Shown here piece after piece: positions 18,374-29,300 of a stretch of DNA of 39,688 bases. The DNA is from Guillardia theta CCMP2712 (Eukaryota > Cryptophyceae > Pyrenomonadales > Geminigeraceae). Location of the stretch: positions 372,902 to 412,589 of the forward strand of contig NW_005434671.1 of the NCBI RefSeq assembly GCF_000315625.1, given 5' to 3'. The notes beneath the pieces are model-generated. The model ran no database searches, had not been told where the DNA came from, and saw only the letters and a program-made list of their open reading frames with translations. Every line of letters begins with the position of its first letter. The stretch's first letter is position 1. The position numbers and the translations under genes were made by a program.

Positions 18374-20551
18374 TTTGACCTGAACCACATCGTCAACATC
18401 AAGGATTTTCAACAATGAATGATTCAAGAAGTCAGCAGAGCAGGAGACTCTCGATATATGAAGTCTAATGCATCCTCTATCCAACTACAAAAGTCCTGGA
18501 GAATCTGTTCACAGCCATTGGTGGGTCGAAGTTTGGATATGTAGCGTCTGCTTTTCGGTTGGCAAAAAGAAAACAGAGAATGCTTGACTGCAAGACTCTT
18601 CTAAATTGATACAAAACCAGAATCACCCGAAAATTGAACCAGATGACTTTGAATGCTAAGATATTCCTTGATATAAAGAACAACTATAACTCAAGCTATT
18701 TGAGCACCAACCGGGCCAGAAAAGCCAGCCAAGGCCATTTCCTTCCTTGTACAACTCGGCCATTTCCAAAAACAAGTTAGGAGAGATTCTCTAGGCTAGT
18801 CTGGACAGTGTTTTCAATAGCAGCGTCCCCGTCTCAGGGTTAGCAAGTCCAATCCAACCGTCCTTACTAGCTGACATCCCTTCCCTAGCAAATACGCATC
18901 TTCAATGTAAGCTCTCAAGACCCTCTTCTTCTTGTCTGCGATTATGTAATATCATCGACGTGTGCAGTCTTGTGATAGGCCTGTTGCTATCATCCGCCTG
19001 TCTTGCCTCTCATCGTCTCCTATGGCGACCTTCCACGTTTCATTGCGCCGTCTCTAGCATCGCTCACTCTCCGCGTCTTAGATCCTCCACCCCTTATATC
19101 CCCACCCCTCCCCCCCTTTTGTGCCGCCTACCCGTTCAATGGACAAGATCATGAACCCCTACCCCCAATGGTTTATAAGTACCCGTACACTTAATAGTGC
19201 ACTACCCTAGTGCTTTACTTCCTCAAAGAAACAATTACTGCCACCTACCCACTCGAAATCCAGCACCCTACCTCCTGCACTACCATAACGTTGGAATGGA
19301 ACAACCCACCTTCGGCCACACTACACCCTCCAAAGATCTGGAAGTACCCACCCTTTTTACCGGCCTCCTTTTGCTTTTTGAGATACCCCTGCTTATTACC
19401 ATGAAAGAACCCCACTCTGATAGGTCCATTGAGGATCCCTGGACCCCCACCCACATTTCGACTTAAGTCTGTCAGCGGACTACCCTACCCAATCTCTGCG
19501 AGACAATTACCCCATGCAATTATGTCATTTGATGTTATAAATGGTAGGGTACCTGCAGGGAAAGAGCAATGGGTTTGGTTAGGGTTGGGTGGAAATGGAA
19601 GGGTGGCGGGTAATTCTTTTGGTACCAAAGCTGGGAGGAAGGGGGAGGATGCTGGTATAAAGAAGGGGTGATGACAAAAAAGGGGGTTAGAAAACCCAGA
19701 GGGGTGCATCTGGGGGTGACTAAGGTGGTAGGGTGGTGTCCGCTGACCTACATGACAGGGGTGGAATTACTCACGGGGGTGCTTTGATGGGGTGGTTGGG
19801 GGATCGTAATGAAATTAAAACTCTAAAAGTGCCTCGACACTGACACTGGTGACGGCGCGGCCCGGCCCGGCGCGCCGGGCGCTTCCGGACGGCCCGGGGG
19901 GGCGGCCTGCCGGCCGGGACTCCAGCCCGGGCCGGCCCGCCACCGCGAGTCAGAGTCCGGCGGCTCGGTCGGAGTGATTTCCGTCATCAATGCCATGATG
20001 TCAAATCATCAGTGATTGACCTCGGATCCGGCGGCTCCGATTCAACCGAGTCCGATTAACTCAGGCAGTGTCCGGTCGCTTGCAAGTTGATTCAGTGAAC
20101 TTGAAGCCTCGCCCGGCCTCTCAGTCTGGCGATGAGTTAATCAGAGTCAGGCTCGCCGATTAGCCAGTGCCGCGCGACTCAGTGTCAGGGTCAAGCCTCC
20201 TCGACTCTCCTGATTGTCCTCGTACTGATCTTTGACTTAACTTCCCCCGGGCCCCGGCCTTGTGCGCGCAGTCACCGCCGGTGCTGACTCCAGTCCCGGC
20301 GGCCCCGGCCGGGCGCCGGAAACTTCAAAGATGTAATAGCAATACCTGAGATGTATTAGCAATACTTGGAACCAGGTCCACCCGGTGTATTGCGAAGGAT
20401 TGAGCAAGGAGAGGAGGAGAAGGGAGGAGGAGGCGAAGCTGATTGCAAAGCGGTTCAAGTGAATATATGCATGCTGGCATTGCTGTTATTGAGATGATGC
20501 ACACTTGGAGGGCGGCGAGGACGAGCAGGTGACTCTCTGGTTTGCGAAAAC
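18374..20551. promoter_or_regulatory. 2.2-kb divergent intergenic region with dense ACCC/GGGT motifs
   Basis: Motifs of the type CTACCC, CCCACCC and GGTAGGG recur from about 19085 to 19800, more densely than elsewhere in the window. They are C-rich in the first part and G-rich in the second. The GC-rich island follows. A direct repeat of ATGTAATAGCAATAC and ATGTATTAGCAATAC lies at about 20331-20370. A helical, Glu/Arg-rich open stretch (EGLSKERRRREEEEAKLIAKRF, about 20380-20456) may be an upstream exon of the C2 gene. Confidence 0.5.
19850..20330. other. GC-rich island with recurring GAGTCAG / GTCCGGC units
   Basis: The base composition rises sharply, with blocks such as CGGCCCGGCCCGGCGCGCC near 19857. 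Short related units recur: GAGTCAGAGTCCGG, CTCAGGCAGTGTCCGG, ATCAGAGTCAGG, CTCAGTGTCAGG and CTGACTCCAGTCCCGG. No sustained open frame, tRNA-like fold or known RNA is recognised. It lies upstream of the C2 gene. Confidence 0.6.
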
Positions 20552-21638
20552 ATGTCGAGATTGATGAAGATCATGAGCGTGAGGAGGGCCTCCAACATCA
20601 TTTCAGTTCGCTCGAAGCTTGCATGGCTAGCGTGCGATTGGAACAGGAAGGAGCTGAGGCTGTACCATGACGATGGCCGCCTGCTGAGCGCTGGAATGAA
20701 GACGATTCATGCAAGGCAGCGCTCAGACAAGTCTCTCCTCAAGGTTGAGATCATCGGTGCCAAGGAGCTGACATCCACAAAAGTATGGAACCAGTGCAAC
20801 CCGCAGTGCATCCTTGCCATGGGCAAAACGGAGGCGTCGACAAGCGAGATATGGTCTGAAAGTGCTCCTGTGAGAACCTCTGCGATGGAGGGCAGGGTGT
20901 GAGCTGCTGGTGCTTGACACCTGCTAACAGTTGTGGGGCGAAGAGTTCTACTTCCAGATCAATCCGTCAGCGACGTTGGAGATACAGGTTTGTCAGTGCT
21001 CTGATCCCGATGAAGCCAGTCAAACTTCCCTGCTGCCAGGTGCTCTCCAAGCAGACTTTCTTCACAGAGTACCTAGGACGCGTCAGGATCCCCGTGAGCT
21101 CAATCTTCTCTGGATTGGAGAGAGCTGCGATGCTGGGCATGAAGAACTGGGAGGTCTACTTCGTCCTCCTCAGCAACGAGTGGTCCTCCGAACCCTACAA
21201 GCCCGGTAGCCACCTCCCATGGTTCGAGGACGGGGCTCCGAGCATGGACCGCAGGTGAAGAAGTGGAAGAAGCGGGAAGTCGACCTTACATTTGATGTCG
21301 TCACACAGCATGGAGCAGGAGGCGGAGGGGTCCTCTGCTGAGGATAGCCCCTTCGGAATGTACGGCTATCGCCACATGCCGCTACCTCGGTCTTAGCCCG
21401 CCATGTCATCCGAGCAGGAGTGACGGTCGCCCGCAGGATCCGAGGGAGGCTGTTTGTGACCTTCAGCCTCGTGGAACGTGGAGAGCCGGGTAGGATCGAG
21501 CAGTTTGAGTGCGCGAGGAAGGACGTGGCGGAGGACGCAGGAAAGGCTAAGGGCAAGACGAACAAGTCGGGAACGATAAGGGTGATCCCTCAGGTGATTG
21601 AGCGACCAGAAGAAGGAGAAAGGGCGGGGATGGAGTAG
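20552..21638 (+). CDS. C2-domain protein
   Basis: Exons 20552-20869, 20931-20987, 21040-21254, 21309-21389 and 21437-21638 keep frame and give about 290 residues. The C2 core is visible: SLLKVEIIGAKEL, then NQCNPQCILAMGK, then (across an intron) LWGEEFYFQI and LEIQ, then FFTEYLGRVRIPVSSI. C2 domains fold as beta sandwiches that bind membranes, often with calcium; here the usual Asp ligands are largely missing, so calcium binding is doubtful. A second beta-rich segment, RIRGRLFVTFSLVE, follows. The N terminus is uncertain, since MSRLMKIMSVRR may be internal to a longer protein with an upstream exon. The end at the TAG in 21636-21638 reads through ...IRVIPQVIERPEEGERAGME. A patatin-like gene lies just downstream in the same direction, across an assembly gap. 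Confidence 0.7.
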
Positions 21639-21676
21639 GAAAAAGGGAAGGGAATGAGTAGGGTGGGGGGGGGGGG

Positions 21677-21776
21677 NNNNNNNNNNNNNNNNNNNNNNNN
21701 NNNNNNNNNNNNNNNNNNNNNNNNNNNNNNNNNNNNNNNNNNNNNNNNNNNNNNNNNNNNNNNNNNNNNNNNNNNN
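21677..21776. other. Assembly gap (100 N)
   Basis: One hundred N, preceded by a poly-G run that probably stopped sequencing. It lies between the C2 gene and the patatin-like gene, so the true distance and any exon inside it are unknown. Confidence 1.
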
Positions 21777-21977
21777 ATAACACTCAGTCTCCCGAGGAGG
21801 TCAGCCCAAGAACACACCTCGCACTCCCTCCCCCCAGCCAAGGCTAAGATGCATGAAGACTCCTTGCGATTCCTGGGGGCGGGGGGGGGATGCAGTATGG
21901 GAAGGGGAAGGGGGAGACTCATACATACTTGACAGCCCAAGACCAACACTGAGAGTGCCTGCATGATCAAAGCAAAC

Positions 21978-23485
21978 ATGAGGGCAAAGGAAGAGAAATG
22001 GCAGGTAACGAACAGGAACTTGTTCCGGTCCATCCACACTTCCTCCGCTCATCCGCTCATCATCGCTCTTCAGTGATGTTTCCCTCCCCCCCCTCCTTCC
22101 CTGCCCTCTGTCTCTCCCTCCTCGCCCTCCCTGCTTCCCTGCAACATTTCACCTCCTTTTACATCTTTGCCCGTCAACACGCCTCCCACTTGCCCGCCGC
22201 TCTTGCTTCCAACACCTGCTCTAGGAATCGCAAGGAGTCTTCCGCATCCTAGCCTTGGATGGGGGAGGAGTGCGAGGAGTGTTCTCGGCTGCCCTCCTCG
22301 CAAGACTGTGTGCCATCCATCCTCAGCTTCTGGACGAGGTAGCCTCCTCTTCTCTCGCTCGTTGCTCCTCTCCAGCCTGCTGAGGTCCCCGCGCAGGTGG
22401 ACGTGATCTGCGGGACCTCTACAGGAGGGCTCATCGCACTCCTCCTCGGTCTCGGCTACACAGCAGAGGAGGTCACCTGTATCTACCAGTATCATCTCCC
22501 CACCATCTTCTCGACCAACCCGGCGAGGAGGTGAGCTTTGCCTCAGCTGCCTCTCAGTCCCTGCCTCGTCCCCGGCCTGCTGTGTCGATATCCTCGTCAC
22601 CTTCCGTTCGACTCTCCTCTCATTCGGTGAGCAGGTATTCGCCCTTCTGCTCCTCCTACAGGAAGGAGAACCTCTCCAAGGTACGCGTTGAGTTGTTCCC
22701 CTCCCCTCCCTCCCTCCCTCCCTCCCTCCCTCCCTCCCTCCCTCCCTCCTCCACCTAAACGAGGGCGGCAGGTGATCGAGATCTACTGCGAGGACAAGTG
22801 CTTCCGCGACCTCCAGCGCCACCTCGTCATCACCAGCTTCATGGTGGACAGTAGCAAGTCCTCTCCTCCTCCCCAGCTCAACAACCACCTCGACCCTGCC
22901 ATCGAGCACGCCTGGGGCTCGAGCGACGGCAGCTGGCATCCGGCAGTCTTCAGCAACATCCCTCAGACGGTCAAGGGCACCAGGGCCCCGGACCTCGACC
23001 TTCCCGTCCTCCAGGCCGGGCTCAGGACGACAGCTGCCCCGACGCTCTTCCCCTTGCACGACGGCTACACGGACGGCGCGGTGTACGCCAACAACCCCTC
23101 GCTAGTGGGGCTGGCCAAGATCAAGGCACACTTTCCTCGCATCAAGTCCAGAGACTTCCGCATCCTCTCCGTTGGGACAGGACGCTTTCCCTACCGTGCT
23201 GAGGTCCCTGGGGATGGCAACGCGGACTGGGGGATCCGACAGTGGGCTCCGCACCTGCTGGACATGCTCAACGACGCCTCCTCTGTGAACGTGGACATGA
23301 ACATGCGGCTTATCCTCGGGCAGAACTACCATCGGCTCGACCCTCGCCTGCCATGGCGCATCTCCATCGACAACCTAGACGCCATCGAGGAACTGGTGCT
23401 CCTGGCGCGGCAGGCGGACCTGACGGGGGTGAGCGACTTTATCAGGGATCGCTGGCTCAATCCTTCGCCTCCTCCGATCGTGTGA
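21978..23485 (+). CDS. Patatin-like phospholipase
   Basis: Exons 21978-22004 (short, tentative), 22225-22338, 22397-22530, 22662-22680 and 22772-23485 keep frame and give about 335 residues. The patatin blocks are complete: the oxyanion-hole glycines in FRILALDGGGVRGVF; the nucleophile elbow VDVICGTSTGGLIAL, with the GxSxG serine; and the catalytic aspartate in YTDGAVYANNPS. Together they form the Ser-Asp dyad of patatin and iPLA2-type acyl hydrolases, which release fatty acids from membrane lipids. The last exon carries ILSVGTGRFPY and ends DRWLNPSPPPIV. No signal peptide is visible, so a cytosolic or membrane-associated enzyme is likely. The short first exon (MRAKEEKWQ) fits by phase but is a weak call. 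The preceding C2 gene ends 340 bases upstream across the gap, so fusion with a membrane-binding C2 domain is a real alternative. Confidence 0.85.
22704..22750. repeat. TCCC tetranucleotide repeat in a patatin-gene intron
   Basis: About ten consecutive CCTC units lie between the 19-nt exon and the last exon of the patatin-like gene. Confidence 0.85.
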
Positions 23486-23942
23486 GGAGGGAGAATGGGA
23501 AGGGGATGCAGCAGGGAGGCAGGTACGGGGAGGGGGCAAAGAGGAAGGACGGTTCTAGCAGAGGTCAGATCTCATGGCTGGTGCAGGAGCCAAGCTTGAG
23601 CTTGTTCATGGAAAGAATAGATGGGTAGAATGTCATGAAGGGAATTGGAATCAGAACGAGTCGAAGAAAGTCTTCCTCTCCCGTTGCTTCCAGTTAGCTA
23701 TCAAGTACTCTTTGCCTGCCACAAGACGTCAGAGTCACTCGCGACCACATTCTATCCTCGTTGTCATCAACGTAGTCTTGATCAGAACCTAGTCCTCTTC
23801 CCCCTCCCTCCCTTTTTCCCTCCACAACCACCACTAGATTCTCCTCCTCCTCATCATGATCATGATCATGATCATCATCATCATCATCATCATCATTTCC
23901 CCTATCATCCCCCCCACAAGCACATCTTCGTCTCCACAAAAA
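23486..23942. other. Convergent spacer between patatin-like and type II membrane protein genes
   Basis: No exon seen. Contains a CATGAT/CAT repeat at about 23850-23897. Unlike the 5-prime intergenic regions it lacks the ACCCTACCC-type motif clusters. Confidence 0.6.
23850..23897. repeat. CATGAT / CAT microsatellite
   Basis: CATGAT hexamers pass into CAT triplets. Lies in the 3-prime region between two convergent genes. Confidence 0.85.
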
Positions 23943-25112
23943 TCAGCGTCTCCACATAATCGTTTTGATGACAAGTTCGTCATTCTCACCCGACATGGCC
24001 TTGGCAATCACTTTGTACTCCGACACCATCTGCCATGTCCGATGCTTCTGACCTGCCGCAAGAGATCGTGTGCTCGTAATGACGTTCAGCCCCTTCCATT
24101 CCTCGGGGCAGGACGATTCTGCTACTTTGAGCAGGTGCAGCACAGAAGACGGGAACCCCCATCCTCTCATCGACAGGTCCACGTTCAATGTGCCGTTGAC
24201 CGCCCGTATTTCCTCCTCGCTCACACCCACCACAAACTTCTCCGCTACCTCCGTCCTCGCCTTCGCTGCAGGATACTCTGCCACCAGCTCCCAGCGGCGG
24301 AACCTCTGCAAGATGGCATAACAAGCCATGTGCTGACTGCAAGAGTCCACCACCACACAGTAGTCGTCCTTCTTTGGATCCTGCCTTGCCCCGTCGAAGA
24401 TGAAGTCCCAGCAATAGTTGGGCTTGTGCGCACAGCAGCTCCACCGCGATATGCAGTCCTTCCACTGCTTCTCCGGAACGCAGTAGTCACCATTGCCGAA
24501 GAACCTCTCGTCCTTGAAGTGCATCCACAGGGACCCCAGAGGGCACAGGCAGCCGTCGCAGTCGTCCCGTCGCAGGAAGCTCTGCTCCGAGGTCCCGCGC
24601 GAGCACACGTGCAGCGACGCCTCCCCAAAGACGATCGACGACGACTCGTTGGCCTTGACGTACCCCTCCTTCCCCAGGGGCGGGTGCATCTCATCGAAGT
24701 ATTTCCCCCTCAGGCAGATCTTGGGCGACTGGTACTCTGGCCTGCAGATCGCCTCGGGGTCGTTGAGGATGATTATCCCCACAAAGGCGACGACGCAGCC
24801 GGCAAACATGGAGATGAGGGCAGTGAGCGACAGCAGCACCTTCCCCTTCCCGTTGCATTTCGATTTCTGCCTCCTCTCTGCCTCGGAGACCAGCCGGCAT
24901 TCGACTCCCTGTATCCTCCTGCACGTGTTTCTCAGGTGCGCCGCCCGCTCGAGCTTCCCTTTCACGCTGTCTATCTCCATTCGTAGAACATTAACCTTCT
25001 TCTCCAACGCCTGGTTTTTCTCCTCGAGGGCCCTCTCCTCGCTCTCCTGGAGCAAGTCGCTGGCAGCCCCCACCAGATGTCCTTCAGACAGTGAAGAGCT
25101 GAAGTCTGCCAT
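23943..25112 (-). CDS. Type II membrane protein with Cys-rich ectodomain, unknown family
   Basis: A single exon of 389 residues. Residues 1-90 are cytosolic in character and contain a coiled coil (about 20-57, SEERALEEKNQALEKKVNVL). A transmembrane helix follows at about 93-117 (VLLSLTALISMFAGCVVAFVGIII). The remaining 270 residues hold some 18 cysteines, many paired closely (CDGCLC, CCAHKPNYC), and sequons NESS and NGTL, as expected of a disulfide-bonded, glycosylated luminal or extracellular domain. It is intronless, unlike most neighbours. The start at 25112 gives the complete topology. I recognise no family; a Golgi or surface location is inferred from the layout only. Confidence 0.72.
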   Translation of the reverse strand: MADFSSSLSEGHLVGAASDLLQESEERALEEKNQALEKKVNVLRMEIDSVKGKLERAAHLRNTCRRIQGVECRLVSEAERRQKSKCNGKGKVLLSLTALISMFAGCVVAFVGIIILNDPEAICRPEYQSPKICLRGKYFDEMHPPLGKEGYVKANESSSIVFGEASLHVCSRGTSEQSFLRRDDCDGCLCPLGSLWMHFKDERFFGNGDYCVPEKQWKDCISRWSCCAHKPNYCWDFIFDGARQDPKKDDYCVVVDSCSQHMACYAILQRFRRWELVAEYPAAKARTEVAEKFVVGVSEEEIRAVNGTLNVDLSMRGWGFPSSVLHLLKVAESSCPEEWKGLNVITSTRSLAAGQKHRTWQMVSEYKVIAKAMSGENDELVIKTIMWRR

Positions 25113-26332
25113 ACCTACTCCACATGATAAAGGTCAGCGGGGCAACGCCGGCCCGGGCCAGCAAATGTCCCTGAACCCTCACAGAGCATTGGAGAATTCC
25201 TTCTTGCAGGAGGGCTCAATCCTGCATGCTCCTTTCCTTCCTCTCTCACATCCTATCTTTATGTCGACTTTCCTCTTCCTATCTGAACCAAGTCCACTCC
25301 CAAACATCTGCCCCACCTGCTACTCCATGCGCCCCTTTCATTACACGGTGCGGGGGGGCATACTGTTCTGATTTACACCTTGAGAGCATTGTACCACTTT
25401 CCCTTGATGCTTACCATGCTCGACCTCACTGTCCTCAAGGTAATCTCTGTACATTAGCGACATCGGTATCCCTCCTGTACGCTCCTCAATCCTCCTGTCA
25501 ACCTCGTACCCATCATCTTTCCTGCCTGTGTCTGTACCTTCTTGTCTACATTCCGGCCTTCCTGTCACTCTCTCCCTCTCTCTTCTCTACCTCTTAGCAT
25601 TCCTCTTCTCTTCTTCCGACAAGCCCCTCACCTACTCCTTCCCCCTTCTCCTTCCCCGTTCTCCTTCCCTCCCAGTTTTCCCAATGTCCTTCATATTTCG
25701 TGACATCCTGGGGTACCCACCCCTACCCATGGCCCCAACATATTTGCGATGCACCCGTTCCAATGTTTCTTCACCGGTACTTGACATATGTTTTAGTACC
25801 GGTGTTTATCGTAGTGTGTAAACCCACCCTTAGTATGAAAATGTACAAAACCATCGACCACCCCTACAAACGACTACCCCTACCTGTGATTGCAATTAGG
25901 TTGACTACCCCACCCACCTTTATCTGCACTGGTAACAAAAATATTGCCTCCAACCCGTACCATAAACTTGATCCACCCCCCTCTTGTACTACTGTGCCCC
26001 ATATGTCAAGGACCCCTCCTCCTCCCACTTCCCTTTTTTTTATTTGTTTTTTGGTTTTGTTTTATTCTTTTTTTGTTTCCCCGATGGATTGCAAAATGCA
26101 CGGAGATGGAGGGCAAGGCAGGGCAGGGCAGGGGCAGAGAGGCAGAGGGCAGGGAGAACCTCCTCCATCTCTAGCAGCTAGATATGGAGGAGGAGGTAGA
26201 GAGTGAGGAGGGAGTAGAGGGGTTGGAAGGAGGAGTGAGCGAGGATGTTCGACAATCGAAGGCTGATCGTTGTGGCAGGAAACCATGTAGAAGATTGAAG
26301 TACGATTCTGGAGGGGGTGGGAGTATCGAATC
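25113..26332. promoter_or_regulatory. 1.2-kb divergent intergenic region with ACCC motif islands
   Basis: C-rich motifs cluster at about 25710-25735 (GGGGTACCCACCCCTACCC), 25820, 25857-25890 (CCACCCCTAC, CTACCCCTACC) and 25903-25920 (CTACCCCACCCACC). The first 400 bases are C/T-rich. No exon is evident. Confidence 0.5.
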
Positions 26333-29300
26333 ATGAAACGATCTCCATCCTTTCTGCTCCTCTTGCTGTTGTCATGCGGCAAGAAATCCTGCTGCTACAG
26401 TAGCTCCCTCGCCTCAGTCCAGCAGCAGCAGCAGGATCAGGAATTTTCTGTGCAGATGCTCCTTGCACAGCCGCTCTCCTGCTCTTCCCTGGGATACAGG
26501 CAGGCTGAGGGAGGAAGGTTCCGCCTGAGATTTCTCGCCCGCTGCCACTACAGGAGGCAGGAGGAATCAAAGCTGGTGATGGAGGCGTTTGTCAACGCTG
26601 CCTTCCTCTTCAGCGAGCAAGTTGAGCTCTGTCGGGGAGGGAGCGGAAGGTTCCATCCCCACGAGATGACGAGGGTCGTGAACTGGTCTTCGGTGTTTGC
26701 GGGGAGGGAGAGGCATGTGCTGATGGTCAAGGTATGGCATGGCCCCACCCTCCTCGCGCAAGACTTCGTCCAGTTCTCAGGCTACGACTGCCTCCTGTGG
26801 CAGACGAGCTTCCCTCCTGCTAGGTGGAGCTCAGCTGGAAGAGTTGTGCTCTTTGAGAACGCGACGGCCAAAGAGGTCTTCTCCGACGGGAGGAGGATTG
26901 AGATGTGGATCAGCAGCGGGGGAGGAGGAGGAGGAGGGTTGACGCGTGTGAACGTCTCTGTATGGGAGCTGAAGAGGAGGAGGTGCATGTACATAGCGCT
27001 GGCGGCTCCCTTCGTACTCGATGCCACGTTCCTGCAGAGGGAGGAGGAGGACGAGGAGCAGGAGGAGCACAGGGAGGGGCAGGGGATATTGTCGCCATTG
27101 AAAGCTTCCCTGGACCTGTGCGGCTTCGAGCCAGAACATCTCAGCTACCCGCTCAGTGTCTTTGTCCTGTCGGTTTCCTGCTCTCCGAACTGCACGAGGA
27201 GGGCCCGCTCGCACCTGGACGAGCTGCGGAAGTCAGCCCTCGTGGAGGACAGCAACTTGCTCGCAGACTTCTCCTTGTGGATCCGGACTCGCTGTCCTTG
27301 GAGGGAGAAGGCCTGCCGAGGAGACGAGCGAGGCATCTGGGCGATGAGAGGAAGGAGGGTGTCGGGGTACACGTGGAGGAGCACTACGACGCTTCCCTTG
27401 CTCGCCATGTACAGGCTGGACGAGGAGGAGGAGAAGTGGGAGGAGGCAGGCAGAGTGGGCTGGTCGCAGCTCGTGTACGGGCAGAGCATGGTCTGGCAGC
27501 TATGGGGCAACAAGTTGAAGCAAGCTGTGCTTGGCGTGCAGCATTTCCTCTCTCCTCTGGTGTCCGACACCAACGAAATGTTCGAGTGGGAGCCTCTCAC
27601 CTGCCGCCTACTCCCACTCCACGTCATTGCTCGTAGGTTCTTAAACCTGACTCCTGAGAAAAAGCAGGAGGTAGGAGCACAGCACCAGCACCAGCACCAG
27701 CAGCAAGGCCAAAGGCTGGACGGGGAGGAGGAGGAGGAGGGAAGGATCGTGAGGATCGGTCTTGCGGGGACATCGAGGGTTCGAGGGGTCTTCTACGCTT
27801 TGCAGGAGGCGATCACGGGGCGGAAGGTGTGGAGAGAGAAGAAGTTGAACCCCTTCTCCTACCAGGACCCGCGCTCAGGGCTCTTCCTCGACTACTTCCC
27901 CCTCCAGGGCTCGGAGTTCCATCAGTTCTTCCATCAGAAAGGCATCAGGAACGTCAGGGCAGGGAAGCTCCGGTGCAAGGCGTCCTCGATTGCCCTCGTT
28001 GAGTGGCTACTACTGAAGGGATACTGCAGAGCTCCATGCTCATCAGCGTCATCATCATCATCATCACCATCATCATCACCATCATCACCACCATCTTCTT
28101 CTTCTTCTTCTTCTTCTTCTTCTTCTTCTTCTTCTTCTTCTTCTTCTTCTTCTTCTTCTTCTTCTTCTTCTTCTTCTTCTTCTTCTTCTTTTTCTCCCTT
28201 AGATCTGCCATCCACCTCCTGCAAGGACAAGGAAGTGCTCGTGATGTCCGTGGGGCTGTACGAGGTGCTGTGGGGTCAGTACCACCTCCTGGAAGAGTGT
28301 CTGTATCATTTCTTCTCCACCCTTCATCCCCCCTGCCACAACTCCTCCACCCTCCTCGTCTTCAAGACGGAGGAAGCAGCGCCTGCCAAGAGGGAGGATC
28401 AGCTCGAGCTGTGGCAAGCCAAGGTCCAACTCGTGAACAGCATCGGGAGGCGGCTGGCCCGCAGCTTCGGGGTTGTCCTCCTCGACGCTCACCTCCTCTC
28501 CCTCTCCCGCTCCGACGCCACACAGGACGGGTCGCACTACTGGAGGTTCCACATGCTCGACGCCGACGAGCTCAAGAAGTTCTCCATGGTGGACTTGGGC
28601 AACGAGACAGTCGATCCAGGTGCGGAGAGGATAGTACCTTCCCCTCCACATCCCATCCCCCTTCTCTTCCTCCTCCTTTGCCTCCCCCTCCTTTGCCTCC
28701 TCCTCTTGCTTCTTCACTCCTTCCTTCTCCTCTGCAAGACCTTCTCGCATTTCTCCCCCTCCAGTCGCCTCCTCGTTCTCAGACTGGCAGCAGATCGATA
28801 CGGTCATAGGTTCATCGAGAACTCTGTGACCAAGACGTTGGCGAGCTCAATCCTCCACCTTGCGATTCATCACAGGAGGGGAGGAAGAGAAGGTGTTCTT
28901 CATTATCGCAACACAACTGCCTCCTCCTCCTCCTCCTCCTCCTCCTCCTCCTCCTCCTCCTCCTCCTCCTCCTCCGCCTCCTCCTCCTCCGCCTCCTCCT
29001 CCTCCTCTTTCCTTTCCTCACCATCTCCTGCGGGCTGCCACCTCCGTCTTCTAAGATCGCAGAGCTGCATGTCGGCTCTTCGAAGTTTCCTCTTTCCCTC
29101 CTACAAGTGGAACGCATCAAGTGCCATCAAGGAAGGAGAGGAGGAGGAGCTCGAACAGCATGCGGCCTATCGGTGCTCCTCCTGTGTCCTCCATTATTGG
29201 AAACCTCTTTCCAGGAAGAGAGTCTGCAGGTCTTGTCCTCAAAGCTTCCCCATCCTCCTCCTTACTCGTTTCCGCTGTTTTCCTCCTCCTTATTCCTTAT

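Noticed and set aside
22070-23059. Minus-strand frame of 329 codons
   Set aside because: Antisense of the patatin-like gene, with Arg/Gly-rich low-complexity composition.
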